Shown piece after piece: positions 1 to 7,444 of a stretch of 32,052 nucleotides of DNA. The notes under the pieces are model-generated. The model was not told where the DNA came from and ran no database searches. It was given only the letters and a program-made list of their open reading frames with translations. Each line of letters begins with the position of its first letter. Position 1 is the first letter of the stretch. The translations under genes and the position numbers were made by a program. The stretch spans positions 1 to 32,052 of the forward strand of contig CAKURH010000039.1 of the NCBI GenBank assembly GCA_934675625.1, in the 5' to 3' direction. This stretch comes from an uncultured Kiritimatiellota bacterium. GTDB lineage: Bacteria; Verrucomicrobiota; Kiritimatiellia; RFP12; UBA1067.

Positions 1-102
1 ACAGCATTTGACGAACGGGCCCCTCTCGAAAGAACCTGCTTTCTTGGTTGGGTGCACACTATTCTAACGAATCGCGTCGCATCCATAACGAACGCCACCC
101 CC

Positions 103-132
103 TTTACATCCTACGACCATAAATGCTATACT
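103..132 (+). promoter_or_regulatory. Promoter of the XylR-type regulator
   Basis: TTTACA at 103-108 and TATACT at 127-132 are separated by 18 bases, and TGC directly before the -10 makes it an extended -10. It lies about 65 bases before the likely ATG at 200, leaving room for the tandem operator at 141-169 between promoter and gene. The call rests on sequence match only. Confidence 0.55.
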
Positions 133-140
133 TCGCTTTT

Positions 141-169
141 GAAACCACCGTTTCAGAAACAGCCGTTTC
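141..169. promoter_or_regulatory. Tandem palindromic operator
   Basis: GAAAC-CACC-GTTTC (141-154) is followed after one base by GAAAC-AGCC-GTTTC (156-169). Read as a direct repeat, the unit has a 15-base period and 13 of 15 positions match. It sits just downstream of the -10 box and upstream of the regulator start, where a bound protein would block transcription. Autoregulation by the adjacent PBP-AraC protein is the simplest inference. Confidence 0.55.
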
Positions 170-206
170 AAAACGAGAAGCGCGCTTACGTCAGTTGTCA
201 TGAATA

Positions 207-222
207 CCCCCCCCCCCCCCCC
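207..222 (+). repeat. C16 homopolymer tract in a gene start
   Basis: Sixteen consecutive C residues follow ATG-AAT-A at 200-206. With 16 C the frame from ATG 200 ends at a TAA immediately after the tract. With 15 or 18 C it would run on into the regulator frame through HKYRIIVVMDMS. A tract like this is either a slipped-strand ON/OFF switch or a length error in the assembly. Confidence 0.9.
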
Positions 223-242
223 ATAAGTACCGCATCATTGTC

Positions 243-1451
243 GTGATGGACATGTCCGCGTATGCCGGGAAGGAAAAGCTTTCCGGCATACTGGACTTTC
301 ACGGCAAAAGACGAATCTGGGAGCTTCAGCTGATGTGCGCCGACGAAGGGCTGACGGCGGAACGCCTCCGTCAGGCGCGACGCGACAGGATCGACGGCTG
401 CATCTTGCTCTGCTTTCCGTCGACGGAACAGCTGCACAGCATCATCCAAAGCGGCATCCCGTTCGTCGTCGAGACGGACAACCGACTTCTGGACGGTCTG
501 CCGCGCCATGCCACCGCCATTTCCCTTGACACGGAGGCCCTTGTCAAGGCCGCCGTCGACCACTTTCTCGCGCAGCATGTCTTCCGCGACTTCGGCTACG
601 TCGGGGACAAGGACAACTGCTTCTGGTCTTCTGACCGACAGCGGACGTTCGTGCGGCAGATGAAGGAACGGGGACATCTCTGCCAGACGATTCCGGTCAC
701 AAGCCGGCGACTCGAAGCCGGACTCAAGTCGCTCGCGAAGCCCGCCGCCATCCTGGCCGCCAACGACGAGACGGCCGCGCGCGTCCTTCATGTGGCGCGG
801 CGGGCGGGACTTGAGACGCCGCACGACATCGCCATCCTCGGAATCGACGACAACGCAACGGTCTGCAAACCGCTCGCCCTCGACTCGATCGCCATCGACT
901 TCCGCGCCGGCGGACGGCTCGCGGCCGAACTGCTCGAACGCATCCTGTCCCGCCGGGATCCGCCTGTGCCGACCGTGAACTACTACGGCATTGCGGGCAT
1001 CGGCACGCGTGGCTCGTCCGTCCGGGTCGGCGCGGCGTTCGAGCTTGTCAGCCGCGCCTTGTCGTTCATCGACGCGAAGGCCTGTTCGTCCATCGGCGTG
1101 GATGACGTCGCCCGCCATCTCGGCGTCTCGCGGCGGCTGGCCGACCTGCGCTTCCGCGAAGCGCTCGGCAGCACGATTTCGGACTGCATCCGCAACCGGC
1201 GCCTCCGCGAGGCCAAGCGGCTGCTGGCCGAAACCGACACGCCGATCGCGGACATCGCCGACGCCGTCGGCATCTCAAGCGCCAATCACCTCAAGAACAT
1301 CTTCCTGCGCCATGTCGGGGTCACGATGCGCGCTTTCAGGAAAGCGTCCGCGACGACGGACAATATGCTATACTGCACGTCATGCGCCTCGACAAATCAC
1401 ATTTCCGCGTCCTCGTCGTCTCGCCGCTCGCCTCCGTCGCAGGACGGATGA
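243..1451 (+). CDS. XylR-type transcription regulator (PBP-like sensor + AraC HTH), out of phase at its start
   Basis: The N-terminal half resembles the LacI/periplasmic-binding fold of XylR-type sugar regulators, with an ILAANDETAARVL stretch and an ILGIDDN stretch. The C-terminal ~100 residues are an AraC-type double helix-turn-helix (VARHLGVSRRLADLRF and IADIADAVGISSANHLKNIF). GTG 243 is only the first start in this frame and has no ribosome site. The true N-terminus probably begins at ATG 200, because the residues encoded just before 243 (KYRIIVV) match the usual first beta strand, but the C16 tract breaks the frame. The domain should end near FRKAS (about 1350). The last ~30 residues (serine-rich) are run-through into the next gene start, suggesting the native stop was lost. 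It probably senses a sugar; the ligand is not predictable. Confidence 0.8.
   Translation: MMDMSAYAGKEKLSGILDFHGKRRIWELQLMCADEGLTAERLRQARRDRIDGCILLCFPSTEQLHSIIQSGIPFVVETDNRLLDGLPRHATAISLDTEALVKAAVDHFLAQHVFRDFGYVGDKDNCFWSSDRQRTFVRQMKERGHLCQTIPVTSRRLEAGLKSLAKPAAILAANDETAARVLHVARRAGLETPHDIAILGIDDNATVCKPLALDSIAIDFRAGGRLAAELLERILSRRDPPVPTVNYYGIAGIGTRGSSVRVGAAFELVSRALSFIDAKACSSIGVDDVARHLGVSRRLADLRFREALGSTISDCIRNRRLREAKRLLAETDTPIADIADAVGISSANHLKNIFLRHVGVTMRAFRKASATTDNMLYCTSCASTNHISASSSSRRSPPSQDG
1366..1374 (+). promoter_or_regulatory. Extended -10 box, leaderless geometry
   Basis: TGC-TATACT at 1366-1374 ends seven bases before ATG 1382, so transcription would start at or next to the start codon. 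No ribosome site is visible. The box is embedded in the 3' end of the preceding regulator gene. Confidence 0.5.
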
Positions 1452-1678
1452 AGCTGAACGGCATCTACCGCTTTCTGTCCGAAGGGCACGACTGGGAGAT
1501 CGACTTCATCCGCAGCGAGAGCGCCTTCACGGTCGAGACCTTCCGCACGGCCGCGCGCGGCGACTACCACGGCCTGTTCATCGGCTGGAAGGAAACGCCC
1601 GAGATGCAGGCGCTCCATGCCGAACTGGCGCGGAGCGCGAGGCGGCGTTCAGTTCGACGGACGGTGACGGAATTGTGA
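1382..1678 (+). pseudogene. Truncated XylR-type regulator (N-terminal fragment)
   Basis: The 98-residue product begins RVLVVSPLASVAGRMKLNGI and continues with features of the first ~80 residues of a PBP-AraC regulator: strand one, the G-I-x-x-F helix, and a DYHGLFIGW stretch equivalent to the first GIIxR segment. After about residue 82 (ALHAELA) the similarity stops, in arginine-rich sequence, where a GIPVV-type strand is expected. The next gene's promoter follows directly. There is no DNA-binding domain. It is most likely the remnant of a second regulator deleted against dinB. A functional short protein cannot be excluded, since a promoter and start codon are intact. Confidence 0.6.
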
Positions 1679-1684
1679 TATACT
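1676..1684 (+). promoter_or_regulatory. dinB promoter, leaderless geometry
   Basis: TGA-TATACT at 1676-1684 is an extended -10 ending seven bases before ATG 1692, the same spacing as at 1382. There is no purine-rich ribosome site before the ATG. It overlaps the last codons of the truncated regulator. Confidence 0.5.
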
Positions 1685-1691
1685 TTTCGTC

Positions 1692-2837
1692 ATGGCGACG
1701 ATTCTCCATGTCGACATGGACGCCTTTTTCGCGTCCGTCGAACTGCTGCACCACCCCGAATGGCGCGGCAAGCCGCTCGTCGTCGGCGCGGGCCCCCACG
1801 AACGCGGCGTCGTCTCGACCTGCTCCTACGAGGCCCGCGCGTTCGGCATCCGCTCCGCCATGCCGTCGCGCACGGCCTACGAGAAGTGTCCGCAGGCCAT
1901 CTTCACGCCGCCGCACATGGAACTCTACAAGGCCGTCTCGCAGCGGGCGTTCGAGGTCTTCTCGCACTACTCGCCCTACGTCGAGGCCGTCAGCGTCGAC
2001 GAGGCGTTCCTCGACGTCACCGGCACGCTCCACCTCTACGGCGGCGACCCCCGGCGGCTCGGCGAGGCGCTGCGGCGCGAGATCCGCGAAACGTGCGGCG
2101 TGACCTGCTCGGTCGGCCTCGCGCCGAACCGCCTCCTCGCGAAGATCGGCTCCGAGCAGAACAAGCCGGACGGTCTCACGATCCTGCCGACCGACCCGAA
2201 AGAAATCGCGGCCTTCCTCGCGCCGCGTCCGATTGGCGTGCTCTGGGGCGTCGGCAAGAAGACGATCGAGGCGTTGCGGCCCTATGGCCTCACGACCTGC
2301 GGCGACCTCCAACGGACGAAGCCGAACGCGCTCGTCTCACAGGAGCTCATCGACCTCGCGTTCGGTCGCGCCGAAGCCCGCGTCCACTGGGAAGCGCGCG
2401 AGGAGAAGTCCGTCTCGCGCGAACACACCTTCGAGACGGACGAGCCGCGCCGCGACATCGTGCGCGCGAAACTGCTGGCGCTCGTCGAGGAAGTCGGCTA
2501 CCGTTTCCGCCGCGCACCACGCTGGGCGACGACGGCCCGCCTCAAGATCCGCAACGCGGCGTTCGAGACGAAACTGCGGCAGATGCCCTTTCCGCAGCCC
2601 GCGCGCGACGACCTCGCGTTCCGCGCCGCCGCGATGGCCCTCTTCGACGCCGAATGGCCGACGGGGACGAGTCCGCACGGGGCGATCCGGCTCATCGGCT
2701 TCGGCGTCACGAACTTCCGCGCCGCGCCGGATGACGGACAGCTCGCGCTCTTCGCGTCGCCCGAAGACGCGGCGCGGGAAAAGCGCGAACGCCTCTCCCG
2801 CGCGTTGGACGCGCTTCGCGACCGTGGCCTGATCTGA
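1692..2837 (+). CDS. dinB: DNA polymerase IV (Y-family translesion polymerase)
   Basis: At 381 residues this is a full-length Y-family polymerase. The catalytic acidic residues are visible: HVDMDAFFASVE with Asp8, and SVDEAFLDVTG with Asp103-Glu104. The steric-gate region FFASVE and the helix-hairpin-helix segment GVGKKTIEALRPYGLTTCGDL are present, followed by the little-finger region (SVSREHTFETDE). It carries out error-prone synthesis past DNA lesions in the cytoplasm. The start at 1692 fits the conserved MATILHVDMD beginning and the adjacent -10 box. No LexA-like box was recognised upstream. The stop (2835-2837) directly abuts the -10 of the next gene. Confidence 0.95.
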   Translation: MATILHVDMDAFFASVELLHHPEWRGKPLVVGAGPHERGVVSTCSYEARAFGIRSAMPSRTAYEKCPQAIFTPPHMELYKAVSQRAFEVFSHYSPYVEAVSVDEAFLDVTGTLHLYGGDPRRLGEALRREIRETCGVTCSVGLAPNRLLAKIGSEQNKPDGLTILPTDPKEIAAFLAPRPIGVLWGVGKKTIEALRPYGLTTCGDLQRTKPNALVSQELIDLAFGRAEARVHWEAREEKSVSREHTFETDEPRRDIVRAKLLALVEEVGYRFRRAPRWATTARLKIRNAAFETKLRQMPFPQPARDDLAFRAAAMALFDAEWPTGTSPHGAIRLIGFGVTNFRAAPDDGQLALFASPEDAAREKRERLSRALDALRDRGLI

Positions 2838-2843
2838 TATAAT
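2835..2843 (+). promoter_or_regulatory. Promoter of the lectin-PHP hydrolase gene
   Basis: TGA-TATAAT at 2835-2843 is an extended -10 whose TGA is also the dinB stop codon. Initiation near 2850 would give a leader of about 40 bases ending in a ribosome site AGAAAGG at 2877-2883, seven bases before ATG 2891. Confidence 0.55.
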
Positions 2844-2890
2844 ATTCGGCATCGACAATTCAACAGTCGAGACAACAGAAAGGTTCTGAC

Positions 2891-4243
2891 ATGAAAAGAC
2901 TCATGCTGGTGGCGGGGCTGCTCCCGTGCGTGGTCGGCGCGGCACTGCCGACGGAGGTGACGACGGAGGCCGGGTTCGCCCGCGCCTGCGGCGAGAACGT
3001 GCGCAACTTCGCGCTGACGGGGCGGTTCCGCGCGGATGCGGGCGCGGCGGCGCGGCTTGCGTTCCATGCGGACGGCGCGGGCGGCGGCTACGAGATCCTG
3101 TTCCGCAACGGGCCGATTGACGGCACACGCAAGACGGGCTCGCTCGCCCATGTGCGAAACCTCTACCGCTCGCTCGCCGAGGACGGCCAGTGGTGCGCGT
3201 TCGACGTGACCGTGCGCGAGAAGAACGTCGAGGTGAAGGTCGGCGGCGTCACGGTCGTGCGCTACACGGAGCCGGAGCGCCCGTGGCGCACGGCGGAGCA
3301 CGCGCGCCAGCGCTTCGGGCGCGGCGACTTCGTCTTCGTCGGCGAGGCGGGCCGCGTCGCGTTCGCCGACCTCGCGCTGAAGCCGCTGGCGGACGGCGTG
3401 CGAAACCCGGACGACACGCTGCCGCCCGTGGACGAGCAGACCGACCGCGCGATTCGCCATCAGCAGGTCGATTTCCCCGTCATCGACTTCCACGTGCACC
3501 TCAAGGGCGGCCTCACGAAGGAGCAGGCGCACGCGATGAGCCTCAACTACGGCATCAACTACGGCATTGCGCCGAACGTGGGCGAGGGCGGCATCGGGCG
3601 GATGCTACGCTCCGACGCCGAGGCGGACGGCTACTACGCCGAGGTGAAGGGCCTGCCGTTCCTGCGCGGCGCGCAGGGCGAGGGGCGCAAGTGGCCCTAC
3701 GAGTTCTCGCGCCGGGCGCTGGGGATGTTCGACTACCTCTTCACCGACTCGATGACGATCGTCGACGACGGCGTGCCGCTGCGCATCTACCGTCCCGCCG
3801 AGTTCAGGCTGAACGGGCGGACGCGCGAGGAATGGATGGACTTCCTCGTCTCGCAGATCGAGCTGATCCTCACGAACGAGCCCGTCGACATCTACGCGAA
3901 CGCGACCTACCTGCCGCCGCCGCTCGACGCGGACTACGACGCCCTCTGGACGGACGCGCGCATCAGCCGCCTCCTCGACACGCTCGTGAAGAACCACGTC
4001 GCGCTGGAGATCAGCGCGCGCTACCGGATTCCGAGCGCGAAGATCATTTCCCGCGCCAAGGCGCGCGGCATCAAGTTCACGTTCGGCACAAACAACGAGA
4101 CGGCCGACTTCGGCCGTCTCGAATACGCGCTCGACATGGTGGACGCCTGCGGGCTCACGGCGGCGGACATCTGGTTTCCGACGCAAAGCGTCCGCGCGCG
4201 GCGTCCGTTCATCCCCTACAACACGTTCCGGGAACAGCGGTAA
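2891..4243 (+). CDS. Exported two-domain protein: lectin-like (DUF1080-like) domain + PHP-like metal hydrolase
   Basis: The 450-residue protein starts with a signal peptide (MKRLMLVAGLLPCVVGAA). Residues ~25-165 resemble the jelly-roll of DUF1080/LamG-like domains (GYEILFRNG, WCAFDVTVREKNVEVKVGG, FADLALKP). From ~196 a second domain opens with VIDFHVHLKGG, whose HVH (201-203) is the metal-binding start typical of PHP and amidohydrolase barrels. It ends with FTFGTNNETADFGRLEYALDMVDACGL, like the C-terminal part of PHP-type phosphoesterases. A metal-dependent hydrolase acting outside the cytoplasm is inferred; the substrate is unknown. The gene converges on a DUF1080 gene at 4267, which supports a saccharide-related job. 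The start is fixed by the ribosome site at 2877-2883. Confidence 0.75.
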   Translation: MKRLMLVAGLLPCVVGAALPTEVTTEAGFARACGENVRNFALTGRFRADAGAAARLAFHADGAGGGYEILFRNGPIDGTRKTGSLAHVRNLYRSLAEDGQWCAFDVTVREKNVEVKVGGVTVVRYTEPERPWRTAEHARQRFGRGDFVFVGEAGRVAFADLALKPLADGVRNPDDTLPPVDEQTDRAIRHQQVDFPVIDFHVHLKGGLTKEQAHAMSLNYGINYGIAPNVGEGGIGRMLRSDAEADGYYAEVKGLPFLRGAQGEGRKWPYEFSRRALGMFDYLFTDSMTIVDDGVPLRIYRPAEFRLNGRTREEWMDFLVSQIELILTNEPVDIYANATYLPPPLDADYDALWTDARISRLLDTLVKNHVALEISARYRIPSAKIISRAKARGIKFTFGTNNETADFGRLEYALDMVDACGLTAADIWFPTQSVRARRPFIPYNTFREQR

Positions 4244-4255
4244 CCGCCGCGCGGC

Positions 4256-4281
4256 AAGCCGACGCCTCAGGGCGTCGGCTT
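4256..4281. terminator. Bidirectional terminator-like hairpin between convergent genes
   Basis: A perfect 11-bp stem (4256-4266 with 4271-4281) closes a TCAG loop. The loop contains the stop codon of the minus-strand DUF1080 gene. It lies 12 bases after the plus-strand stop. No T-run follows on either strand, so its strength as an intrinsic terminator is uncertain. Confidence 0.55.
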
Positions 4282-5379
4282 GATCCGAAGGTTCGCGTCA
4301 ATGACGCGGTTGCGGATGAGGACGTCAAGGGCCCGGTTGACGTCCGCGACTTCCTTCGCGTCGCCGGGCTTCGCCCGATACGCCGCGAGCGCCGCCTCAA
4401 AGGCGGTCTTGTAGGGATTCTCGTTCGCATACGCAATCACCTCGGCCAGCGCCTTCACGTTCGCCGCCGTCACCTCCTTCGGATCGGCGATCTTCGCGAA
4501 AAGCTTCGCAGCCGTCTCGCGGCGGAGCTTCATGACCTCGTTCTCGTCGCCGGACAGCACGCTGTGCGTCTTGTTGGCCCAGCGCGAGGCGAGCGGACGA
4601 TACCAGATGTTGCGGAACTGGACGACGCAGCCGTGATCCTGCAGCTGGAGCGGGCCCACGGTCTTGTGCGGCGCGAGCGGACGACGCTTGCAGTGCGTCG
4701 TCAGGCCCTCCATCTCCCAGTGATCCTGCACGAGGACGCCGTTGAAGAAGACTGAGACGCTGCCGGGATGGACGAGTTTCAGGCCATCCCAGACCGGCTG
4801 GTGGAAGACGATGTCGTAGACCTGCCACTCGCCCGGCTTGCGCGCGGGATTGACGAGCGGCGGGTTCTCCGCGTAGACGGAGCCGGCCTGCCCGTCGGCG
4901 TAGTTGTCGACGAACCCGGCCTTGCCGTCCAGCTCCCGCGAGGTGTAATACGACTCCAGAACCTGGATCTCGTAGTTGTTCATCAGGAAGACGCCGGAGT
5001 TGCCGCGCATCTGCGGCCCCTTGTCCGCAAAGAGCTGGTTCGGGTCGTGACGATACTCGATGTGAAGCTGGCAGTCGCCGAACTCCGCGCGCGAGAAGAT
5101 CGCGCCGCCGTTCTTCCAGTTGGGCACGGTGTAGAAGTAGCCCTCGTCCGAATAGGACCAGCCGGAAGGCTCGCCCTTCCCGTCGCGCCAGTTCTTCTCG
5201 AACGACGCCTTCGTGCCGTCGAAGAGGACGACCGCATCGGACGGCGGCTGGCCAATCTCCTTCGCCGGCTCGACCTTCGTCGGCTTCGGGCGGTTCCAGT
5301 CATGAACCGCCCAGGCATGCTTCGCATCCGGCGTGTCGCCGTAAAGCGCCGCCAGAACCAACAGTGAACTCATCATCAT
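4267..5379 (-). CDS. DUF1080 family protein (3-keto-disaccharide hydrolase-like), exported
   Basis: The 370-residue product has a short hydrophobic N-terminus (MMMSSLLVLAALYG) and a DUF1080 jelly-roll at about 45-265. Its hallmarks are VVLFDGTKASFEKNW, FGDCQLHIEYRHD, RGNSGVFLMNNYEIQVLESY and the closing GPLQLQDHGCVVQFRNIWYRPL. Family members bind or cleave glycans, and some hydrolyse 3-keto-disaccharides in an oxidative glycoside-breakdown route. Residues ~275-370 are a helical extension outside the usual domain. It follows the GH97 gene by 19 bases with a good ribosome site (AAGAAGGGG), so it is translated from the same mRNA. Three consecutive ATGs leave the exact start open by two codons. 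Confidence 0.85.
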   Translation of the reverse strand: MMMSSLLVLAALYGDTPDAKHAWAVHDWNRPKPTKVEPAKEIGQPPSDAVVLFDGTKASFEKNWRDGKGEPSGWSYSDEGYFYTVPNWKNGGAIFSRAEFGDCQLHIEYRHDPNQLFADKGPQMRGNSGVFLMNNYEIQVLESYYTSRELDGKAGFVDNYADGQAGSVYAENPPLVNPARKPGEWQVYDIVFHQPVWDGLKLVHPGSVSVFFNGVLVQDHWEMEGLTTHCKRRPLAPHKTVGPLQLQDHGCVVQFRNIWYRPLASRWANKTHSVLSGDENEVMKLRRETAAKLFAKIADPKEVTAANVKALAEVIAYANENPYKTAFEAALAAYRAKPGDAKEVADVNRALDVLIRNRVIDANLRIKPTP

Positions 5380-5398
5380 GTGAATGACCCCTTCTTTC

Positions 5399-7408
5399 TT
5401 ACTTCGTGAACTTCACGACAAAGCCACCGCCCTTCGCCATGTGGAAGGGAAGCTTCTCGCCGGCCTTGACCGTCTTCGTCTCGTGGACGTAGCGCGTCGG
5501 CTGCGCATCGGCGTCCGCCGCGTCGCGGAAGATCTCCGCCTGCCACGCGCCCGCGCCGAGGAACGACGTGTCGACCGTGAAGTCGCGCGCCTCGCGGTTC
5601 GTCATGCCGGCCGCGTACCAGCTGCCGTCCTTCGCCTGGCGCGCGCACGCGACCATCGTCTCGGGGCAGCCGCCGAGCCCGACCGTCTTCGCCCACACGA
5701 CTGGCGTCGCCGCCATGAACGCGAACGACTCCATGTTCTTCTCGTAGTGCGTCGGCGAGTCGCTCAGCATCTGGAGCGGCGCCTCGTAGAGGGCCATCAT
5801 CGCCATCTGGCGGCAGCGCGTCCCCTCCGAGCCGGGGAAGACGTACATGTTCGGCGCGCCCGGCGTACCCTTCTTCGGATAGCCGCCGACGGGATAGTTG
5901 ACCATCGCGCCCGGCGTGTAGTCCATCGGGCCGGCCGTCTGGCGCAGGTAGAACGCCATGACGTCGTTGGACATCATGTCCTGTCCGCGGAAGAACTTCA
6001 TCTGCTCCAGCCCGTGGATGCCCTCGTAGTTGAGGACGTTCGGGTACGCGCGGCTCATGCCCGTCGGACGGTGCGCGCCGTGGTAGTCGATGACCATCCG
6101 GTGCCGCGCGCAGGCCTCCGCGAACTCCCAGAGGAAGCGCTCGGCGCCCGCGTCGCCGCGATCCATGAAATCGACCTTGAAGCCCTTCACGCCGAGCTGC
6201 GCGAAGTGCGCGGCGACCTTCTCCTCCTCGCCGACGATCTGCGCCCACGCCATCCAGAGGATGATGCCGACGCCCTTCTCGTTGGCATAGCGGACGATTT
6301 CGGGGACGTCCACGTTCGCGTGGAACTTCCAGATGTTCAGCGTCTCGCTCCAGCCCTCGTCGAGGATCACGTACTCGACGCCCGTCTTCGCGGCGAAGTC
6401 GATGAAGCGCTTGTAAGTCTTCGTGTTGCAGCCTTCGTCGCCCAGGTTGTCAAAGGCGCTCCACCAGTCCCACGCGACCTTGCCGGGCTTCACCCACGAG
6501 AAGTCCGCGCCCTTCGCCGCCGGACGCGCGAGGGCGTTCACGATGTCGGCCTCGCACAGCTTCGACGGCGCGTCCGCGAGAACGAACGTGCGCCACGGGA
6601 ACGTGCGCGTGCCCGCCGTCTTCACGAGGAAGTCCTCATGCTCGGCGACGACGACCCAGCGGCCGCCCTTCTCGACCGGATTCTTGCTGTTCCAGCCGCC
6701 CGCGCGGTAGGTGCGCTTCGGGAAGCCCGCGAGCTTCGACGCGAGAACGCCGCCCTCCTTCGTGAAGTTGAGAATCGGGTAGTCGTAGACGTCCGACTCG
6801 GTGACCGCGACCGTCTTGCCGCCGACCGACGCGACGAACGGCAGGTAGACGAACCGGTTCGTGGCGACGTCCAGCGCGGCGAAGTCGGCCGTCTGGGGAA
6901 TCGTCTCCTCGCAGCCGAAGCGGTTGGTCGTGTTGTACCAGCAGCGCGCACCGCCGGGCAGCGCGACCGTCGCCTTCTCGGCGTCGACCGTGACCGTGCC
7001 GGCTTTCGCCGTGTAGAAGCGGTAGGCGACGCCGTCGTCACGCGCGGCGAGCTCGACGCCCCAGTCGCCGAAGTCGGCCTTCGCAAGCGCGCCCGCGAGA
7101 TCGAGCGCGGCCTTCTTGTAGACCGGCGCGGGCTCGGCGCCCGCCTCCGTCCACTGCGTGACCGCCGGCGTTTTCGCCGCCGCGTCCTTCCAAAGGCACG
7201 AGCCGTCGACCTTCAGGCTGATCTCGCTCTTCGCGACAATCTCCACGCCGTCGCGGGAAACCGCGTAGGCCAGCGGATTCGTCCAAAGGCGAATCTCGTT
7301 GCGCCCGTCCGGCGAAACCGCCGTCGCCACGGGCTTGTCAGACTTGCAGAGGCAGCAGCATCCCGCCGCGACTGCACACAACGTCACGATCATCAGTAGT
7401 TTTTTCAT
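5399..7408 (-). CDS. Glycoside hydrolase family 97 (alpha-glucosidase or alpha-galactosidase), probable lipoprotein
   Basis: The 669-residue protein has the three-part GH97 layout: N-terminal beta-sandwich (~25-290), (beta/alpha)8 barrel (~300-570, from KPGKVAWDWWSAFDN) and a C-terminal sheet domain. KVDFMD (411-416) on the barrel and YEG (461-463) match positions used by the retaining branch of the family, where an Asp is nucleophile and a Glu is acid/base. Retaining alpha-galactosidase-type chemistry is therefore more likely than the inverting SusB type, by inference. The N-terminus MKKLLMIVTLCAVAAGCCC ends in a lipobox-like AAGC, suggesting membrane anchoring. It lies 36 bases after serS on the same strand with ribosome site AAAGGAA, and is followed by the DUF1080 gene. 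No SusC/SusD partner is present. Confidence 0.9.
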   Translation of the reverse strand: MKKLLMIVTLCAVAAGCCCLCKSDKPVATAVSPDGRNEIRLWTNPLAYAVSRDGVEIVAKSEISLKVDGSCLWKDAAAKTPAVTQWTEAGAEPAPVYKKAALDLAGALAKADFGDWGVELAARDDGVAYRFYTAKAGTVTVDAEKATVALPGGARCWYNTTNRFGCEETIPQTADFAALDVATNRFVYLPFVASVGGKTVAVTESDVYDYPILNFTKEGGVLASKLAGFPKRTYRAGGWNSKNPVEKGGRWVVVAEHEDFLVKTAGTRTFPWRTFVLADAPSKLCEADIVNALARPAAKGADFSWVKPGKVAWDWWSAFDNLGDEGCNTKTYKRFIDFAAKTGVEYVILDEGWSETLNIWKFHANVDVPEIVRYANEKGVGIILWMAWAQIVGEEEKVAAHFAQLGVKGFKVDFMDRGDAGAERFLWEFAEACARHRMVIDYHGAHRPTGMSRAYPNVLNYEGIHGLEQMKFFRGQDMMSNDVMAFYLRQTAGPMDYTPGAMVNYPVGGYPKKGTPGAPNMYVFPGSEGTRCRQMAMMALYEAPLQMLSDSPTHYEKNMESFAFMAATPVVWAKTVGLGGCPETMVACARQAKDGSWYAAGMTNREARDFTVDTSFLGAGAWQAEIFRDAADADAQPTRYVHETKTVKAGEKLPFHMAKGGGFVVKFTK

Positions 7409-7444
7409 TGCGTTCCTTTATTGTGTTAGGTGACAAAATTCCGC

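Noticed and set aside
20..50. Terminator at the left edge (GAAAG/CTTTC with TTGGTT)
   Set aside because: The stem is only five pairs and the tail is not T-rich; the support is too weak to list.
52..246. 64-residue plus-strand open frame before the first regulator
   Set aside because: It covers the promoter and operator, crosses the C tract in a third frame and has no protein-like pattern.
5384..7399. Plus-strand open frame opposite GH97
   Set aside because: Antisense shadow with no recognisable fold; GH97 on the minus strand explains the region.
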